Part shown: positions 51,342 through 62,274 of the stretch, one piece after another | Numbering within the stretch: the first letter of the stretch is position 1 | Layout of the letters: each line of letters begins with the position of its first letter | Source: Leptospira sp. | GTDB lineage: Bacteria > Spirochaetota > Leptospiria > Leptospirales > Leptospiraceae | Reading direction: 5' to 3' | Length of the DNA: 64,000 nt | Assembly (NCBI GenBank): GCA_009991425.1 | Contig: JAACWH010000031.1 | Span: 62,001 to 126,000 of the forward strand | The notes under the pieces: generated by a model | What the model saw: only the letters and a program-made list of their open reading frames with translations | The model's database searches: none | Told to the model about the DNA's origin: nothing | Translations under genes and position numbers: made by a program

Positions 51342-51548
51342 ATGTGGTTAAAATTAGGAGACACTGAAGTCATCAATTTGGATTATATTTCTTCAATAAA
51401 GAAAAATTCGAGTAAGCCAACCATAGAAATTATCTACCACGATCTCACGAATATCAAAGCCTTAAATTTTCCAGGCAACGAAGAACGCGACAAAGCCTTC
51501 TCTGCGATTTTGGACAATCTATCTAAAATGAGACTCTTTTTCCAATAA
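51342..51548 (+). CDS. Hypothetical protein
   Basis: 68 aa ORF, ATG start, operon-like position. Confidence 0.5.
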   Translation: MWLKLGDTEVINLDYISSIKKNSSKPTIEIIYHDLTNIKALNFPGNEERDKAFSAILDNLSKMRLFFQ

Positions 51549-51558
51549 CAAGAATCAT

Positions 51559-52332
51559 ATGACAAAAACACAAAACCCGAATCCTACTGACTATCTTAAA
51601 ATTTTCGAAAGATTAGAAGAAATCGAATCGGATCATCCTTTTGAAATATTATTTTATGGCTCAAGAGAAAGAGGCGACTATTTAGAGGATTCAGATTTTA
51701 ATTTCTACCTTTTGGCTTCCACTCAAGATCAAATGAAACCCGGCTTCATTCAGAAAGTGACATTAGCTTTAAATATTTTAGAAAAAATAGCACCTGTTAA
51801 TTTAATTGCGGGTGATGTAGATACTTTTCGATTAAGACTGAACCTAATGGAACCCACTGTAGTTCATCTTTTGAATCTAGGTTCTGTATTCTATGGAGAA
51901 ACTCATTTCCATGGATTTCACAAAGACTGGGAACAAATCAGAAAGAATACTATACCTAAAGAAAAACTCGTTCCCTTTATCAATAGAAGAATCCGATTCT
52001 ATAAGAATCTAAGTCCCAGAACTGAAAAAGAAGAATCCATACAAATGGAAAGAGTCCTTACCCTATCAATACAGTCATGGGCAATACAAAAAATTTCAGA
52101 TATATCAATACAAGAGCTAATCACTTTGGACATCCCATCTCGATCTGAAAAAATGATTCGAACTCTCTATAAGAATGAGTTAGACTCTGAGATACTTTCT
52201 TTACTTGACAACAAAACAGAAGCTATAGCCTTAAAGAAATTATTCCAAAGAGATAAAGACTTCCCTGCTTCCCTAAAGGAGACGATGAAGTCAAGAATGA
52301 AGGTTTTAAAAAGTGGAAAAGTTTTCACTTGA
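51559..52332 (+). CDS. Nucleotidyltransferase-domain protein
   Basis: 'FEILFYGSRERGDYLEDSDFNFYL' GSxxRGDxxxxSDxD-like motif. Confidence 0.75.
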   Translation: MTKTQNPNPTDYLKIFERLEEIESDHPFEILFYGSRERGDYLEDSDFNFYLLASTQDQMKPGFIQKVTLALNILEKIAPVNLIAGDVDTFRLRLNLMEPTVVHLLNLGSVFYGETHFHGFHKDWEQIRKNTIPKEKLVPFINRRIRFYKNLSPRTEKEESIQMERVLTLSIQSWAIQKISDISIQELITLDIPSRSEKMIRTLYKNELDSEILSLLDNKTEAIALKKLFQRDKDFPASLKETMKSRMKVLKSGKVFT

Positions 52333-52407
52333 AATATAACTAGCAATAATTTTGAAAATATATAATTACCATACAGAGTTTACTAACTCAGCTAGCTGGT
52401 TTATTTA

Positions 52408-53112
52408 TTAGTCAATTTCTATAGATCGTTTCTTATTTTGAAGTTTAATAGGACAATTTTCGAGCTGTGACAAATAATGGCTCTTAATTCTTTCTCGCAT
52501 GCATTTTACATTAAAATCTTCACCAAAACAAAGTCTTGAGAATGTTAAACCAAAATAAACCATCCTAAGGTATTGCATTTCTCCTGCGAGATCTTCAATT
52601 CCTAATTTGGCAAATCTACCCTCTACACGAGAGAAAAAATCTTCCATAATCTCAGATTGGAATTTAACAATCCAATCCTGAATGATACTCTTTGTTTCAG
52701 GAAGAAGCATCATACTCATAATTAGGCGCATTTCCAAACTTTCATCCCCATCCATACCCTTTGCAAAAGGTGTATCCATCTTATCCAAAATAGTTCCAAT
52801 AAATTCCTCTATTGAATTAAAATCGTTTGGTACAGTCGTCAGAAAATGTTTCTCTCTATCGAAATGGCGTTTGAGAATGAAGAAGAGCAAGCGCTCTTTA
52901 CTTTCAAAATATAAATACGGTAAGCCACGAGAAATCCCAGCTCGATCTGCAATCATTTCCATGGTTGTAGATCCGTAGCCTTTCATAGAAAATAGCTCTA
53001 AAGATGCACGTAAAATGAGTTCTTTGGATTTTTCTCGGTTTTCTTCCCTCTTATTCCTCTTTTTGGGAGCAGGAGAATCAACTTTTAAGGACGTATTTTT
53101 CATTTTCTTCAT
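52408..53112 (-). CDS. TetR family transcriptional regulator
   Basis: 'ILRASLELFSMKGYGSTTMEMIADRAGISRGLPYLYFESKERLLF'. Confidence 0.94.
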   Translation of the reverse strand: MKKMKNTSLKVDSPAPKKRNKREENREKSKELILRASLELFSMKGYGSTTMEMIADRAGISRGLPYLYFESKERLLFFILKRHFDREKHFLTTVPNDFNSIEEFIGTILDKMDTPFAKGMDGDESLEMRLIMSMMLLPETKSIIQDWIVKFQSEIMEDFFSRVEGRFAKLGIEDLAGEMQYLRMVYFGLTFSRLCFGEDFNVKCMRERIKSHYLSQLENCPIKLQNKKRSIEID

Positions 53113-53211
53113 TATATTTAAGCATACCTATATTTTTCTATCATTTTCTATGGATTCACTTGCATTATTTTTAATGAATAAATATTTAGTCAATAAATAG
53201 ATTTTAATTTT

Positions 53212-54876
53212 ATGAATATTCATTTAAAACATTACTTCGAGCCTTTTTCCTTATTTTTAATCGCCTTGGTAGCTCTTTTACCTGGGATACAAAGCGATTA
53301 TCTGCTTCTTCAAGGTGATGAGGTGATGCATATTCGAACTATCCGGGAGAGTTTGGATGCAAAGGCCTTCCTTCACCCAGTAATTGGCGGTTATTCGAAC
53401 CCATATAAACCTCCACTGCTATTTTGGCTAGGTATGTTTTCTGACTCCATTTTCGGCAAAAGCTTCTTCTCCGAACGATTTCCTTCTGTTCTCATGGGTG
53501 CATCTAGCGTGCTTTTGGTCTTTTTTATTTTGAAAAGCATGAAAGTTTCCAATAAACAAAATTGGATAGTTTGTATATTCTACTTATTCTCTCTAGGCTT
53601 GTATAAGTTTGCAAAGCTCGCAATGATGGAAGTTTATCTTCTTTTCTTTCTCTTGCTTTCTGTTTATTTTTACATTCAATACCTTAAAAAGAATTCTTTG
53701 CTTTGGCTGATACTGTCTGCATTTGTTTGTGGTATTGGGGTTCTGCTCAAAGGACCCATACTTGTAGCCTACCTAGTTTTAATACTTGCTAGTTTTTGGG
53801 TTATGAGCCGCTTTCGCATACGCTCTGGTAAAACTTTATTTCTGCCTAGTGGCAGCAAGTTTCATTTCATCCGAGGAGCAAAATGGTATGAATTAGTTTT
53901 TATTTGGGGACCTATCAGCCTGCTTCCTCTTGCGATTTGGTTTCTTGCTATAATATTTTATACTGAGTCAGGATTAGCATTTATTCAATTTTTTATTGGT
54001 ACCGAAAATATAGGGAAATTTGGATCTGATAACCAACCCGAAATACGTTTGTTAATTGGTATTATAGGATACACCGCCCCATGGACTGTTTTATTTCTAA
54101 TGGGCTTTTGGAAAATTTTTATACAAAAGGAAAAAAATCGAAAACAATTTATAGCAAAATGGTTAGTTGTATCTTCAATATTAATATTACTTCTACATCT
54201 TTTGCCTAATAGAAAAGATGCTTATTATGCCCTTCCTTCACTTACTCTAGGTTTTGTAGCAATTGGGATTGGATTGAATCTTCAGTCTATTAGAAATATA
54301 TTACTCACGAAATGGAATCTTATATTTCAGCTTCTATTTCTTATTTGTTTGATTACTTTAGGTATTTTCTTTCAAAGCAAATATTTGATACTCGTATTTC
54401 TTCCATTAGTCTTATTCCTATTTGGTATAATTGGAATTCTATTTTTTCATCAAGAAAACCGAGTTTTTATAAACAGTTATATTTTATCTCAACTGGTAGC
54501 AATTTTATTTCTCCAGTTATTTTTACTACCATCTGTTCCTGATAAAATTCCAAATCTTTCAGAAACGAACTTTAGCGAAGTCTGTGTAGTTTCAGAAAAT
54601 CCTTGGGATGCCTGGCAGATTGAAAATGCATTTCCAAAAATCAAAGTGTACTATTCACCCAATATTAAGACCGATTGTGATAAGAATAATCTTCCAATAC
54701 TTGCATTGACTGAAGATATCCACAGCTATACACCTGATGGCTACAAGCTAACGAAAATATGGAATCTTTGGTCAGGCAAAATTACAGAAATCGGATCAGG
54801 GACCCCCCACTATAAAGATCCAAAATTTTATACTAAAGCATATTTACTTATTAAAAACCAAAAAAAGGAAAACTAA
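53212..54876 (+). CDS. GT39/ArnT-like glycosyltransferase
   Basis: 'GDEVMHIRTIRESLDAKAFLHPVIGGYSNPYKPPLLFWLG...SFFSERFPSVLMG', multi-TM. Confidence 0.85.
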   Translation: MNIHLKHYFEPFSLFLIALVALLPGIQSDYLLLQGDEVMHIRTIRESLDAKAFLHPVIGGYSNPYKPPLLFWLGMFSDSIFGKSFFSERFPSVLMGASSVLLVFFILKSMKVSNKQNWIVCIFYLFSLGLYKFAKLAMMEVYLLFFLLLSVYFYIQYLKKNSLLWLILSAFVCGIGVLLKGPILVAYLVLILASFWVMSRFRIRSGKTLFLPSGSKFHFIRGAKWYELVFIWGPISLLPLAIWFLAIIFYTESGLAFIQFFIGTENIGKFGSDNQPEIRLLIGIIGYTAPWTVLFLMGFWKIFIQKEKNRKQFIAKWLVVSSILILLLHLLPNRKDAYYALPSLTLGFVAIGIGLNLQSIRNILLTKWNLIFQLLFLICLITLGIFFQSKYLILVFLPLVLFLFGIIGILFFHQENRVFINSYILSQLVAILFLQLFLLPSVPDKIPNLSETNFSEVCVVSENPWDAWQIENAFPKIKVYYSPNIKTDCDKNNLPILALTEDIHSYTPDGYKLTKIWNLWSGKITEIGSGTPHYKDPKFYTKAYLLIKNQKKEN

Positions 54877-54878
54877 AC

Positions 54879-55199
54879 ATGATTAAAAATTGGATACTAC
54901 TAGTAATTTTACTTTTTAGCGTAAGTCTTGTTACAGCTAAGAGAATTTATTCATCAAAAACAACAAATACACAATTTATGAGTTCATCTGATCGCTGCCA
55001 TGAACTTTGCTCTTCTTTAGAGTCTTGTTCTATGCAGAATTCTGATTTACGAATTGTAAATAATTCTAAGGAAATTGGGAAAGCCTGCCAAGTTCTTTGT
55101 CAGAAAAATCATCCAAATTTTAGAACATGTAGCCCAAGTTTGAAATGTGAAGCTCTATCCCAATGTATTATTACAGGTAGCGCAGAAGAGTTAAATTAA
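54879..55199 (+). CDS. Small exported Cys-rich protein
   Basis: Signal peptide; 'CHELCSSLESC...CQVLCQKNHPNFRTCSPSLKCEALSQC'. Confidence 0.55.
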   Translation: MIKNWILLVILLFSVSLVTAKRIYSSKTTNTQFMSSSDRCHELCSSLESCSMQNSDLRIVNNSKEIGKACQVLCQKNHPNFRTCSPSLKCEALSQCIITGSAEELN

Positions 55200-55281
55200 T
55201 ATCTTTATAAGATAGAAAATTATTCGAAATGCAAAAAGTCTTTTCACTTGCAGGATACTTAGAGTCGAACAATTTGGACTC

Positions 55282-55815
55282 ATGTCCATAATCAAATCTA
55301 AAATACGTACCATACCAGATTATCCAAAACCTGGAATCTTGTTTCGTGATATTACTTCTTTACTATTAGATCCAGAAGGTCTTACACTTTCTGTTGGCAT
55401 GTTTGTAAATCGCTACCAAAACCAAGGTATCACCAAAGTAGCTGGAATTGAAGCGAGAGGTTTTATCTTTGGAGCAGCTCTTGCATTCCAATTGGGTGTA
55501 GGTTTTGTTCCTATTCGCAAGAAAGGAAAGCTACCAGGTGAAACAGTTTCCCAAGAATATGTTTTAGAATATGGAACAGATCATATAGAAATTCATAAAG
55601 ATGCAATTCAAGCTGGGGATAAAATTTTAATTATGGACGATTTAGTTGCAACTGGTGGAACACTTGCTGCAGCCATCCTTTTGGTTCAAAAATTACAAGG
55701 AACTGTTCATGAAGCAGCTGTATTAGTTGACCTCCCAGATTTAGGTGGTGCTGAGAAAATCAAAAAAGAACTAGGTGTAGATGTTTATTCAATTTGTGAA
55801 TTCGAAGGACATTGA
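55282..55815 (+). CDS. apt: Adenine phosphoribosyltransferase
   Basis: '[18 protein letters not shown]...[14 protein letters not shown]...[16 protein letters not shown]'. Confidence 0.98.
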   Translation: MSIIKSKIRTIPDYPKPGILFRDITSLLLDPEGLTLSVGMFVNRYQNQGITKVAGIEARGFIFGAALAFQLGVGFVPIRKKGKLPGETVSQEYVLEYGTDHIEIHKDAIQAGDKILIMDDLVATGGTLAAAILLVQKLQGTVHEAAVLVDLPDLGGAEKIKKELGVDVYSICEFEGH

Positions 55816-57305
55816 TGCTATTTCTAAATCGTCAGATTAGGTTTTATTTTCATCTTCTATTTATAGTTTGTGTTTTTCATCTTAGTGCTTATTCAATTCG
55901 ATCAGAATCAATAGAAGATTTTGATACAATTCGAAAGTCGGTTGTTCAGATCAAAGTTTTTTCACAAAGTTTTGATCCCTATTCGCCCTGGAGCCCAGGT
56001 TCTCTTTCCGCTTCGGGGGGAACTGGATTTTTAATCGACGGTAATCGAATCTTAACCAATGCACATGTTGTATCCAATGCAAAATACATTCAAATACAAA
56101 GATACAACCAAACAGAATGGTATGAAGCAAAACTAAGTTACATCGCCCATGATTGTGATTTGGCGATTTTACAAGCCATTAAACCAAAATTCTATGAAGA
56201 AGCAGAACATTTAGAGTTAGGTGGTATTCCTGAGCTAAATACTCCCATTACAATCATAGGCTATCCTATAGGTGGATCACGTATATCTGTTAGTAGAGGA
56301 ATAGTGTCAAGAAAAGAGCAGTCAACTTACGCTCATTCTCAGGTAGACAATCATTTAGTAATTCAAGTAGATGCGGCTATAAATCCAGGCAATTCAGGTG
56401 GCCCAGCCATACAGGATGGTAAGGTAGCAGGAGTCGCCTTCCAAGTTGCTTCTAAGGGAGAAAATATTGGATACATAATTCCAACAACAGTTGTGAATCA
56501 TTTTCTTAAAGATGTAGAGGATGGTATCTATAACGGATATGTTGAATTAGGAATCCAATTCCAAAACACATTCAACTCTAATCTTCGATCGTATTATAAA
56601 ATTCCTGATGATATCGAAGGAGTTATCGTTAACAAAGTATTTACTGGTGGATCGGCCTTCGGTTACCTCAAACCCAAAGATATCTTGGTATCACTGGATG
56701 GGAAAAAAATTGCAAGGAATGGTTCTGTTAATTTAGATACAGATACACGAATTGATTTTGTCGAACTAATAGATAATAAATTTGCAGGTGATAGTATTAG
56801 TTTTGAAATTATACGTGATGAAAAATTAGAGAAAATCGTCTTCCCTGCCAAGAAAATGCCTGATTTCGATTTTATGAGATTTTCTTATGATCAGAATAAT
56901 GATTATGCTATGTTTGGTGGTTTAATATTCCAAGAAGTGAATCGAAATCTTCTTTCAGTCTGGAGTAGATCTTCGAATACTTCGGGGGGTAGTCAATTGC
57001 TCTACCGCTTTTATAATTTCATCTCAGACCAATGGAATGGAACAAAGAAAGCTGATGTTGTCTTTTACCGTAAGCTTGATCATCCAGTGAATACCCATAC
57101 TGATCATTTTTTAAATCTTATTCTTAAGAAATTTGATGGAAAAGATATACTTTCTTTGGCCGACTTAAAAGTCGCGATCAAAGAGTCTAAGAATCGTTAT
57201 GTTAGGTTGGAATTCATGGACTTAGACTTTCCCTTAGTTCTAGACAGGGAAGAAATACAAAAAGCAAATCCAGCTATCATGAAAACCTACAATATGGAAC
57301 AATAA
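55815..57305 (+). CDS. HtrA/Deg-type trypsin-like protease with PDZ
   Basis: 'ILTNAHVV', 'HDCDLAIL', 'NPGNSGGPAI' intact triad; TGATG overlap with apt. Confidence 0.92.
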   Translation: MLFLNRQIRFYFHLLFIVCVFHLSAYSIRSESIEDFDTIRKSVVQIKVFSQSFDPYSPWSPGSLSASGGTGFLIDGNRILTNAHVVSNAKYIQIQRYNQTEWYEAKLSYIAHDCDLAILQAIKPKFYEEAEHLELGGIPELNTPITIIGYPIGGSRISVSRGIVSRKEQSTYAHSQVDNHLVIQVDAAINPGNSGGPAIQDGKVAGVAFQVASKGENIGYIIPTTVVNHFLKDVEDGIYNGYVELGIQFQNTFNSNLRSYYKIPDDIEGVIVNKVFTGGSAFGYLKPKDILVSLDGKKIARNGSVNLDTDTRIDFVELIDNKFAGDSISFEIIRDEKLEKIVFPAKKMPDFDFMRFSYDQNNDYAMFGGLIFQEVNRNLLSVWSRSSNTSGGSQLLYRFYNFISDQWNGTKKADVVFYRKLDHPVNTHTDHFLNLILKKFDGKDILSLADLKVAIKESKNRYVRLEFMDLDFPLVLDREEIQKANPAIMKTYNMEQ

Positions 57306-57306
57306 T

Positions 57307-58830
57307 TTGAATAATATATATATCTCCTTTTTTTTAATTTTTCTACAAATTTGTATCACTAACACTAATCTTTTTAGTGAAAGTACAAAAGTTTCTTTGG
57401 ATAAGCACCAATTACTTGTTAAGGTGACCTACCAAAACCCTAATTTTCTAAATCCTTGGAAGAATAAAACCCCAGATATAAGGATTGGAGTCGGTACTTA
57501 TATAGGAGAGAATCGATTGTTGATTCCTGCTAGTCTTTTAGAGTATAATACGCTAATTGAAGTCCAATCGCCTTCTGATTCTATTTCTAAACTTTCTCAA
57601 GTTATAAAAATGGATTCAGAAGCTAATTTAGGTTTGATAGAAGTAAAAGATCCTAAAGATCTTTTTGCAAAATCAGAATCTATTCAATTTAATTCTAACC
57701 TAGTTGCTAACACAGAAGTTCAAGTTCTTATCCCAGACAACCAAGGGGAAATATCTAAAAAGAGAGCTGAACTTGGTAAGATTCAAATGGAGACCTACTC
57801 AGATGGAAGAATAGAACTTCCGTCGATTGAAATTTCTTCCAATGAAGCTTTATATGGAAATGGAGAATTAATAATCGGTTTAAAAAATAAACAAGCCCTT
57901 GGTATTCTTTACTATTTTAATAAAACTAAAAATAGCGGTAGGATGATCCCTGGAAAGATTATCAATCTATTCATAAAGTCAAAAGCCCAATTTCCGTTCA
58001 AAGGATTTTACTTTCAACCCATTAACAATGAGGTAACGCAGAACTACTATGGTTTAAAGAAGGACCAATCTGGAATCTTAGTTGCAGAAGTAATTTTAGA
58101 TTCATCTGCCTATGGAGTTTTACAAACTGAAGATGTTATTATCAAAATTGGAAATTTCAAAATTGATAACCAGGGAAGATTCAATCACCCTATCTATGGA
58201 AAATTACCGCTAAGCTATATCTTCCATTCAGGAGACGATTTAGGTTTCAAATTCGGATCCAAAGTTCCTGTTGAAATTATTCGAAAGAAGAAAAAGGAAA
58301 CTCTCAGCTTAGTGCTAAAAGAATTTCCTGAATCTTCTATCCAAATCCCATTTGGAAATCCACAAAACTATAAGCCTGGTTATCTGATGGTAGGTGGCTA
58401 TGTATTCATGGAATTAAATGAATTCTATCTAAAAGAATGGGGTCGCAATTGGAGAAGCAGTGTAGATAAAAAGATGCTTTACAAATTAGATTACCATAAA
58501 TTTCGTAAATCATCCAAAGATCCTAAGCGAGTTATTTTTATTTCTCAGGTCTTCCCTGATGATTCCAATAATGGATTTCATGATTTGCGACAGGATTATG
58601 TTCAAGAAATCAATGGCAAACCAGTAACTGACCTAAATCAACTTCATGGAGAGATAGAAACGGTCAAAGAAAAAGATTGGATTGTTTTTAAATTAGAAAG
58701 TGGAATTGAAATACCTATACCTGCTAAGAATTTATATAAGCTGAATCTTAGAATTATGAAAAATTTTCAGATACAGAAATCTTTTATGCAGCCCTCAACA
58801 GGATTTGCAGATACTATTGACTCCAAATAA
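57307..58830 (+). CDS. PDZ protein resembling a catalytically degenerate HtrA paralogue
   Basis: Collinear with 55815-57305 ('GVGTYIGENRLLIPASLLEYNTLIEVQS', 'PGYLMVGGYVFMELNEFYLKEWGRNWRSS') but lacking catalytic motifs. Confidence 0.75.
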   Translation: MNNIYISFFLIFLQICITNTNLFSESTKVSLDKHQLLVKVTYQNPNFLNPWKNKTPDIRIGVGTYIGENRLLIPASLLEYNTLIEVQSPSDSISKLSQVIKMDSEANLGLIEVKDPKDLFAKSESIQFNSNLVANTEVQVLIPDNQGEISKKRAELGKIQMETYSDGRIELPSIEISSNEALYGNGELIIGLKNKQALGILYYFNKTKNSGRMIPGKIINLFIKSKAQFPFKGFYFQPINNEVTQNYYGLKKDQSGILVAEVILDSSAYGVLQTEDVIIKIGNFKIDNQGRFNHPIYGKLPLSYIFHSGDDLGFKFGSKVPVEIIRKKKKETLSLVLKEFPESSIQIPFGNPQNYKPGYLMVGGYVFMELNEFYLKEWGRNWRSSVDKKMLYKLDYHKFRKSSKDPKRVIFISQVFPDDSNNGFHDLRQDYVQEINGKPVTDLNQLHGEIETVKEKDWIVFKLESGIEIPIPAKNLYKLNLRIMKNFQIQKSFMQPSTGFADTIDSK

Positions 58831-60019
58831 CTGAGGTTAGTGGTTTAGAAACGAAAAATATTTTAACCAAGAACAATCCAAGTATACCATAGACTAGCCA
58901 TTCATACGGCTTGGTATAAAGAGATTCATCTTCATTCTTCCAGAGAATTAAAATAGGAATGGAGATTGTAAACATGCGGGAAATATTTTCATACACTGAC
59001 CAAAAATGATAGTGTCCTGCTGTTCCGACCATAAACAAGGTGAGCAACATCGCAATTCTAAAGTTCCATCCTTTCCTAAGGTTTTTAGAAAACAATAGTG
59101 TGACACCTGCCACAAAAAGTAAGACTAAAGGGAATCTTCCCAATAATCTTGCTAAACTACCAAAACCTATTCCTTCATTATTTGCTGAACTTAAATAAGC
59201 TTGGATTTCATAAAAGTAGGATGAAATACCCTCCAGAGGAAGGATAAAATCTGTTAGCCGCATAGCCGACCAATTAGGAAAAGTAAGCTTTAGATAAGTC
59301 TGCCAAACCAAAGGAATAATCAGAGAACTTGCAACAGCTATAATTTTATGAGGATTCTTTTCAAATAAGACCTTTAAGCCTAAAGGAAATAGAAAGAATA
59401 AGGCAGGTTCTTTGGTTAAAATAGCAAATCCTGCAAGAATGGAAAAGCTGAGATATCTTTCTTTTATGAAAGCGACATAGGCAATTACAAGAAGAGAAAC
59501 CATAACAGTATCGCTAACAAGAACCGAATATGAACCTAAAGCAAAAGGAGAGAGTAGATAGAGTAAGGAAAGATTCTTTGTTTGTGGATTGACAATAGAA
59601 CGAAGAGCTAAAAAAGAAATAAATAGTAGACTAATATTTAGAAAATACATTCCAAAAATTGCAGACTTTTGTCCGAATAATCCAAATAAGGCGATTAAAA
59701 AAGGATATCCAATTCTTGGAGCACGATAACTCTCATCAAAACCAAGAGGCCAATTTAAATTAAAATTAGAAATAGGCCTTGAAAAATAATAAAATATCTG
59801 TCCATCATAACCTGCTCCCAGATTACCATCTTCTCCTTTGAAGACGACTGCCCCATTAGGTGTTTCAGAAGTATTTTGCAAAGCAAACTCATATCCGAAA
59901 TTCACCATAGAAGTAGGATTGAAATCATACCTCTTCCAAATTGCAAATGTAGACAAAGCATAGAGTAAAATAAATAAGAGTGCATATCGTATATTTTGAT
60001 TCATTATAACTCCCTTCAA
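58814..60019 (-). CDS. Multi-TM membrane protein, putative mannosyltransferase-like
   Basis: 'GYDGQIFYYFSRP...APRIGYPFLIALFG', about 10 TM segments. Confidence 0.6.
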   Translation of the reverse strand: MKGVIMNQNIRYALLFILLYALSTFAIWKRYDFNPTSMVNFGYEFALQNTSETPNGAVVFKGEDGNLGAGYDGQIFYYFSRPISNFNLNWPLGFDESYRAPRIGYPFLIALFGLFGQKSAIFGMYFLNISLLFISFLALRSIVNPQTKNLSLLYLLSPFALGSYSVLVSDTVMVSLLVIAYVAFIKERYLSFSILAGFAILTKEPALFFLFPLGLKVLFEKNPHKIIAVASSLIIPLVWQTYLKLTFPNWSAMRLTDFILPLEGISSYFYEIQAYLSSANNEGIGFGSLARLLGRFPLVLLFVAGVTLLFSKNLRKGWNFRIAMLLTLFMVGTAGHYHFWSVYENISRMFTISIPILILWKNEDESLYTKPYEWLVYGILGLFLVKIFFVSKPLTSVIWSQ

Positions 60020-61548
60020 TCTCCTTGCTCAAATTCCCAGAGCAATATCTCTTTCAGTTTATTTGTAAATTGAATTGCACCTTTATATGTTAGATGGTGT
60101 GGATCAGAAAAAGACCTAGGATCTTTCAATAAAACTGTAAAATCATAAAAATGCCCCTGAGATTGGTTGCCCAAATGATCAAGCATTCCGTTATACCATC
60201 TACCCTTTTTGTATTTGACAACTTCGAGTGGATTCTCTGGACTCATAACTAAGATAAAACGAATTTTCTCTTTCTCTAGTTTAGTTTGGATTTCTTCTAG
60301 GCGGTTGAATTCAAGCCAGTTTGTAAATTCAGTATCTTTTAATAAAATTTTCTGGGCAGACAAAGTTTTCATTCTCAATAGTTCAGGCCTATCTTCAGCA
60401 TCTGCATAAAGTCTTTGAAAATAATCATCTTTATACTCAGCTAAACTCATATTCTCGAATCGAGATTCATCCAAGTAATTTGGTCGAATGTATGCCTGAT
60501 TTAATTTTCGATCCCTAGAGCAAAAGTTTTGAGACAGTCGAATTCCCACTTCGTAGTCTTTCCCATAAGGCTTCCTTTCTGCTTCTTTATAAGAGAAGCC
60601 TTTGCTAACTTTAAACTCTAATTCTGTTGCATGATTTTCTTGATCTGAAAAATCAAGAGTAATAATCTGCCAACCTTTCTTTTCAAAATAAAAATTCTCG
60701 ATTCTGCCATTAGCAAATTTTACATATAAATCTGTGTTATTATCAGGGATAAAAATATTTTCCTTCCAAATTTTCTCATCTCGTATATCACAAGTTAATT
60801 GAAACTCTTTCTTAGTCCAGCCGCTCTGCCAAATGCCTTCTTTAGGTATTTTCCCTGAATAAATATGATAGGATCTTCCACTTCGAAAATTTACTTCCAA
60901 ATAAGAATTGATAGGATCCCAGAAAAACTCTCGAAATCGATTCATTCGAAGAAATGACTTTCCTAGTAGTTTGTATGAATCATTCTTGGGGAGATCCTTT
61001 GCGAAATCAGCAAAGAATGAAAATGGATAGATGGTTCGAGCAGGATTTCGCCAATGAAAGTATCCCAGCCATTGATCATAATTAAAATTAGCTGATTCAG
61101 AATTATCCTCAGAGAGGCTTAAATATTCCAATTGGAAATCAGCAGGATTGAAAACGTAAACAACTATGTCTGGTTTATGAGAGATGATATCATCCAAGTA
61201 ATAGTAAAAATCAGTTGGAGTCATTGCTACATGAGAATATAATTCCGCATGTAAGCTTTTCCCCTTTTCTGAATCTTTAATCAAAGTTTCATCATTTTTA
61301 CTCTCAGACTCATTCATGAGTTGAGGAAGAGTAGAATAAAGAGCAATAGAACTTCCCACAACCAAAGTCTTATTCTCATTTTCTTTGAATTGGATTTTCT
61401 TTCTATGGTGAATAAAATTATACCAAGGTGAGGTATCCCATTCGGTATAGTTGGGAAATTGAAAGTATAAAACTTCCATCATAAACCAATCTAATGCCTG
61501 TAAGCCAACAAGTAATAGAAAACCGAATATTACAATACGCTTCTTCAT
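60016..61548 (-). CDS. Membrane-anchored SGNH/AlgX-like protein
   Basis: N-terminal TM; 'TLVVGSSIALYS' block I-like and 'DPHHLTYKGAIQF' block V-like motifs. Confidence 0.5.
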   Translation of the reverse strand: MKKRIVIFGFLLLVGLQALDWFMMEVLYFQFPNYTEWDTSPWYNFIHHRKKIQFKENENKTLVVGSSIALYSTLPQLMNESESKNDETLIKDSEKGKSLHAELYSHVAMTPTDFYYYLDDIISHKPDIVVYVFNPADFQLEYLSLSEDNSESANFNYDQWLGYFHWRNPARTIYPFSFFADFAKDLPKNDSYKLLGKSFLRMNRFREFFWDPINSYLEVNFRSGRSYHIYSGKIPKEGIWQSGWTKKEFQLTCDIRDEKIWKENIFIPDNNTDLYVKFANGRIENFYFEKKGWQIITLDFSDQENHATELEFKVSKGFSYKEAERKPYGKDYEVGIRLSQNFCSRDRKLNQAYIRPNYLDESRFENMSLAEYKDDYFQRLYADAEDRPELLRMKTLSAQKILLKDTEFTNWLEFNRLEEIQTKLEKEKIRFILVMSPENPLEVVKYKKGRWYNGMLDHLGNQSQGHFYDFTVLLKDPRSFSDPHHLTYKGAIQFTNKLKEILLWEFEQGD

Positions 61549-61551
61549 CTC

Positions 61552-62265
61552 TTATTTTTTAGCCAAGCCAAATTTGCGAAGAAATAACTTACCTGCAAAT
61601 TGGATCGCAAGCGTAAGAACTTTTTTATTAAAAGAAGAATTTGAGAAAATGTACGTAATTTCAACTTCTTTGCATTTTGCTTTATTCTTGATAGCAATGG
61701 AAAGTGCTTCCATATGAAAATCAAAGGCAACAGATTCCAATTTAGCTTCTGCTATTTTTGAAAAAATATTTTTGGAATAACGTCTATATCCTGAAGTACA
61801 ATCTTTTAGTCCAGGCCCCCAAAGATTCCAGATAGATGGAGCAAGACAATAGTTCATGACACGAGCAGCAAGCCATGAAATAACCTTACGATAAAAAGGT
61901 ACACCCTGAACCTTAGCTCTCTTTCCAATCACCAAATCATATTCAGTTGGTGCTTCCAAGAAAAGTGGTAGTTCTTTAGGATCATGGCTCATGCCAGCAT
62001 CCATTGTAATCACCCAGTCATATCCATTTACGAGAGCATACTTCATTCCATCTTGGATCCCACCAGGAATATGAGTATTCTTTTCGTGGCGGATGGTAAA
62101 GATTTTCTTGGGATACTTTTTCTTTAACTCTGCTAGTATAGTTGGTGTTGAATCCTTAGAAGCATCGTCCACAATCATAACATCTGAAAAAGCTACTGAA
62201 CCTTCTACCACCTCACGGATGGTAGATTCTTCGTTATACGCTGGAATGACTATTAGTGATTTCAC
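61552..62265 (-). CDS. Glycosyltransferase family 2
   Basis: 'LIVIPAYNEESTIREVVEG...DWVITMDAGMSHDPKELP'. Confidence 0.93.
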   Translation of the reverse strand: MKSLIVIPAYNEESTIREVVEGSVAFSDVMIVDDASKDSTPTILAELKKKYPKKIFTIRHEKNTHIPGGIQDGMKYALVNGYDWVITMDAGMSHDPKELPLFLEAPTEYDLVIGKRAKVQGVPFYRKVISWLAARVMNYCLAPSIWNLWGPGLKDCTSGYRRYSKNIFSKIAEAKLESVAFDFHMEALSIAIKNKAKCKEVEITYIFSNSSFNKKVLTLAIQFAGKLFLRKFGLAKK

Positions 62266-62274
62266 TGCGACTAC

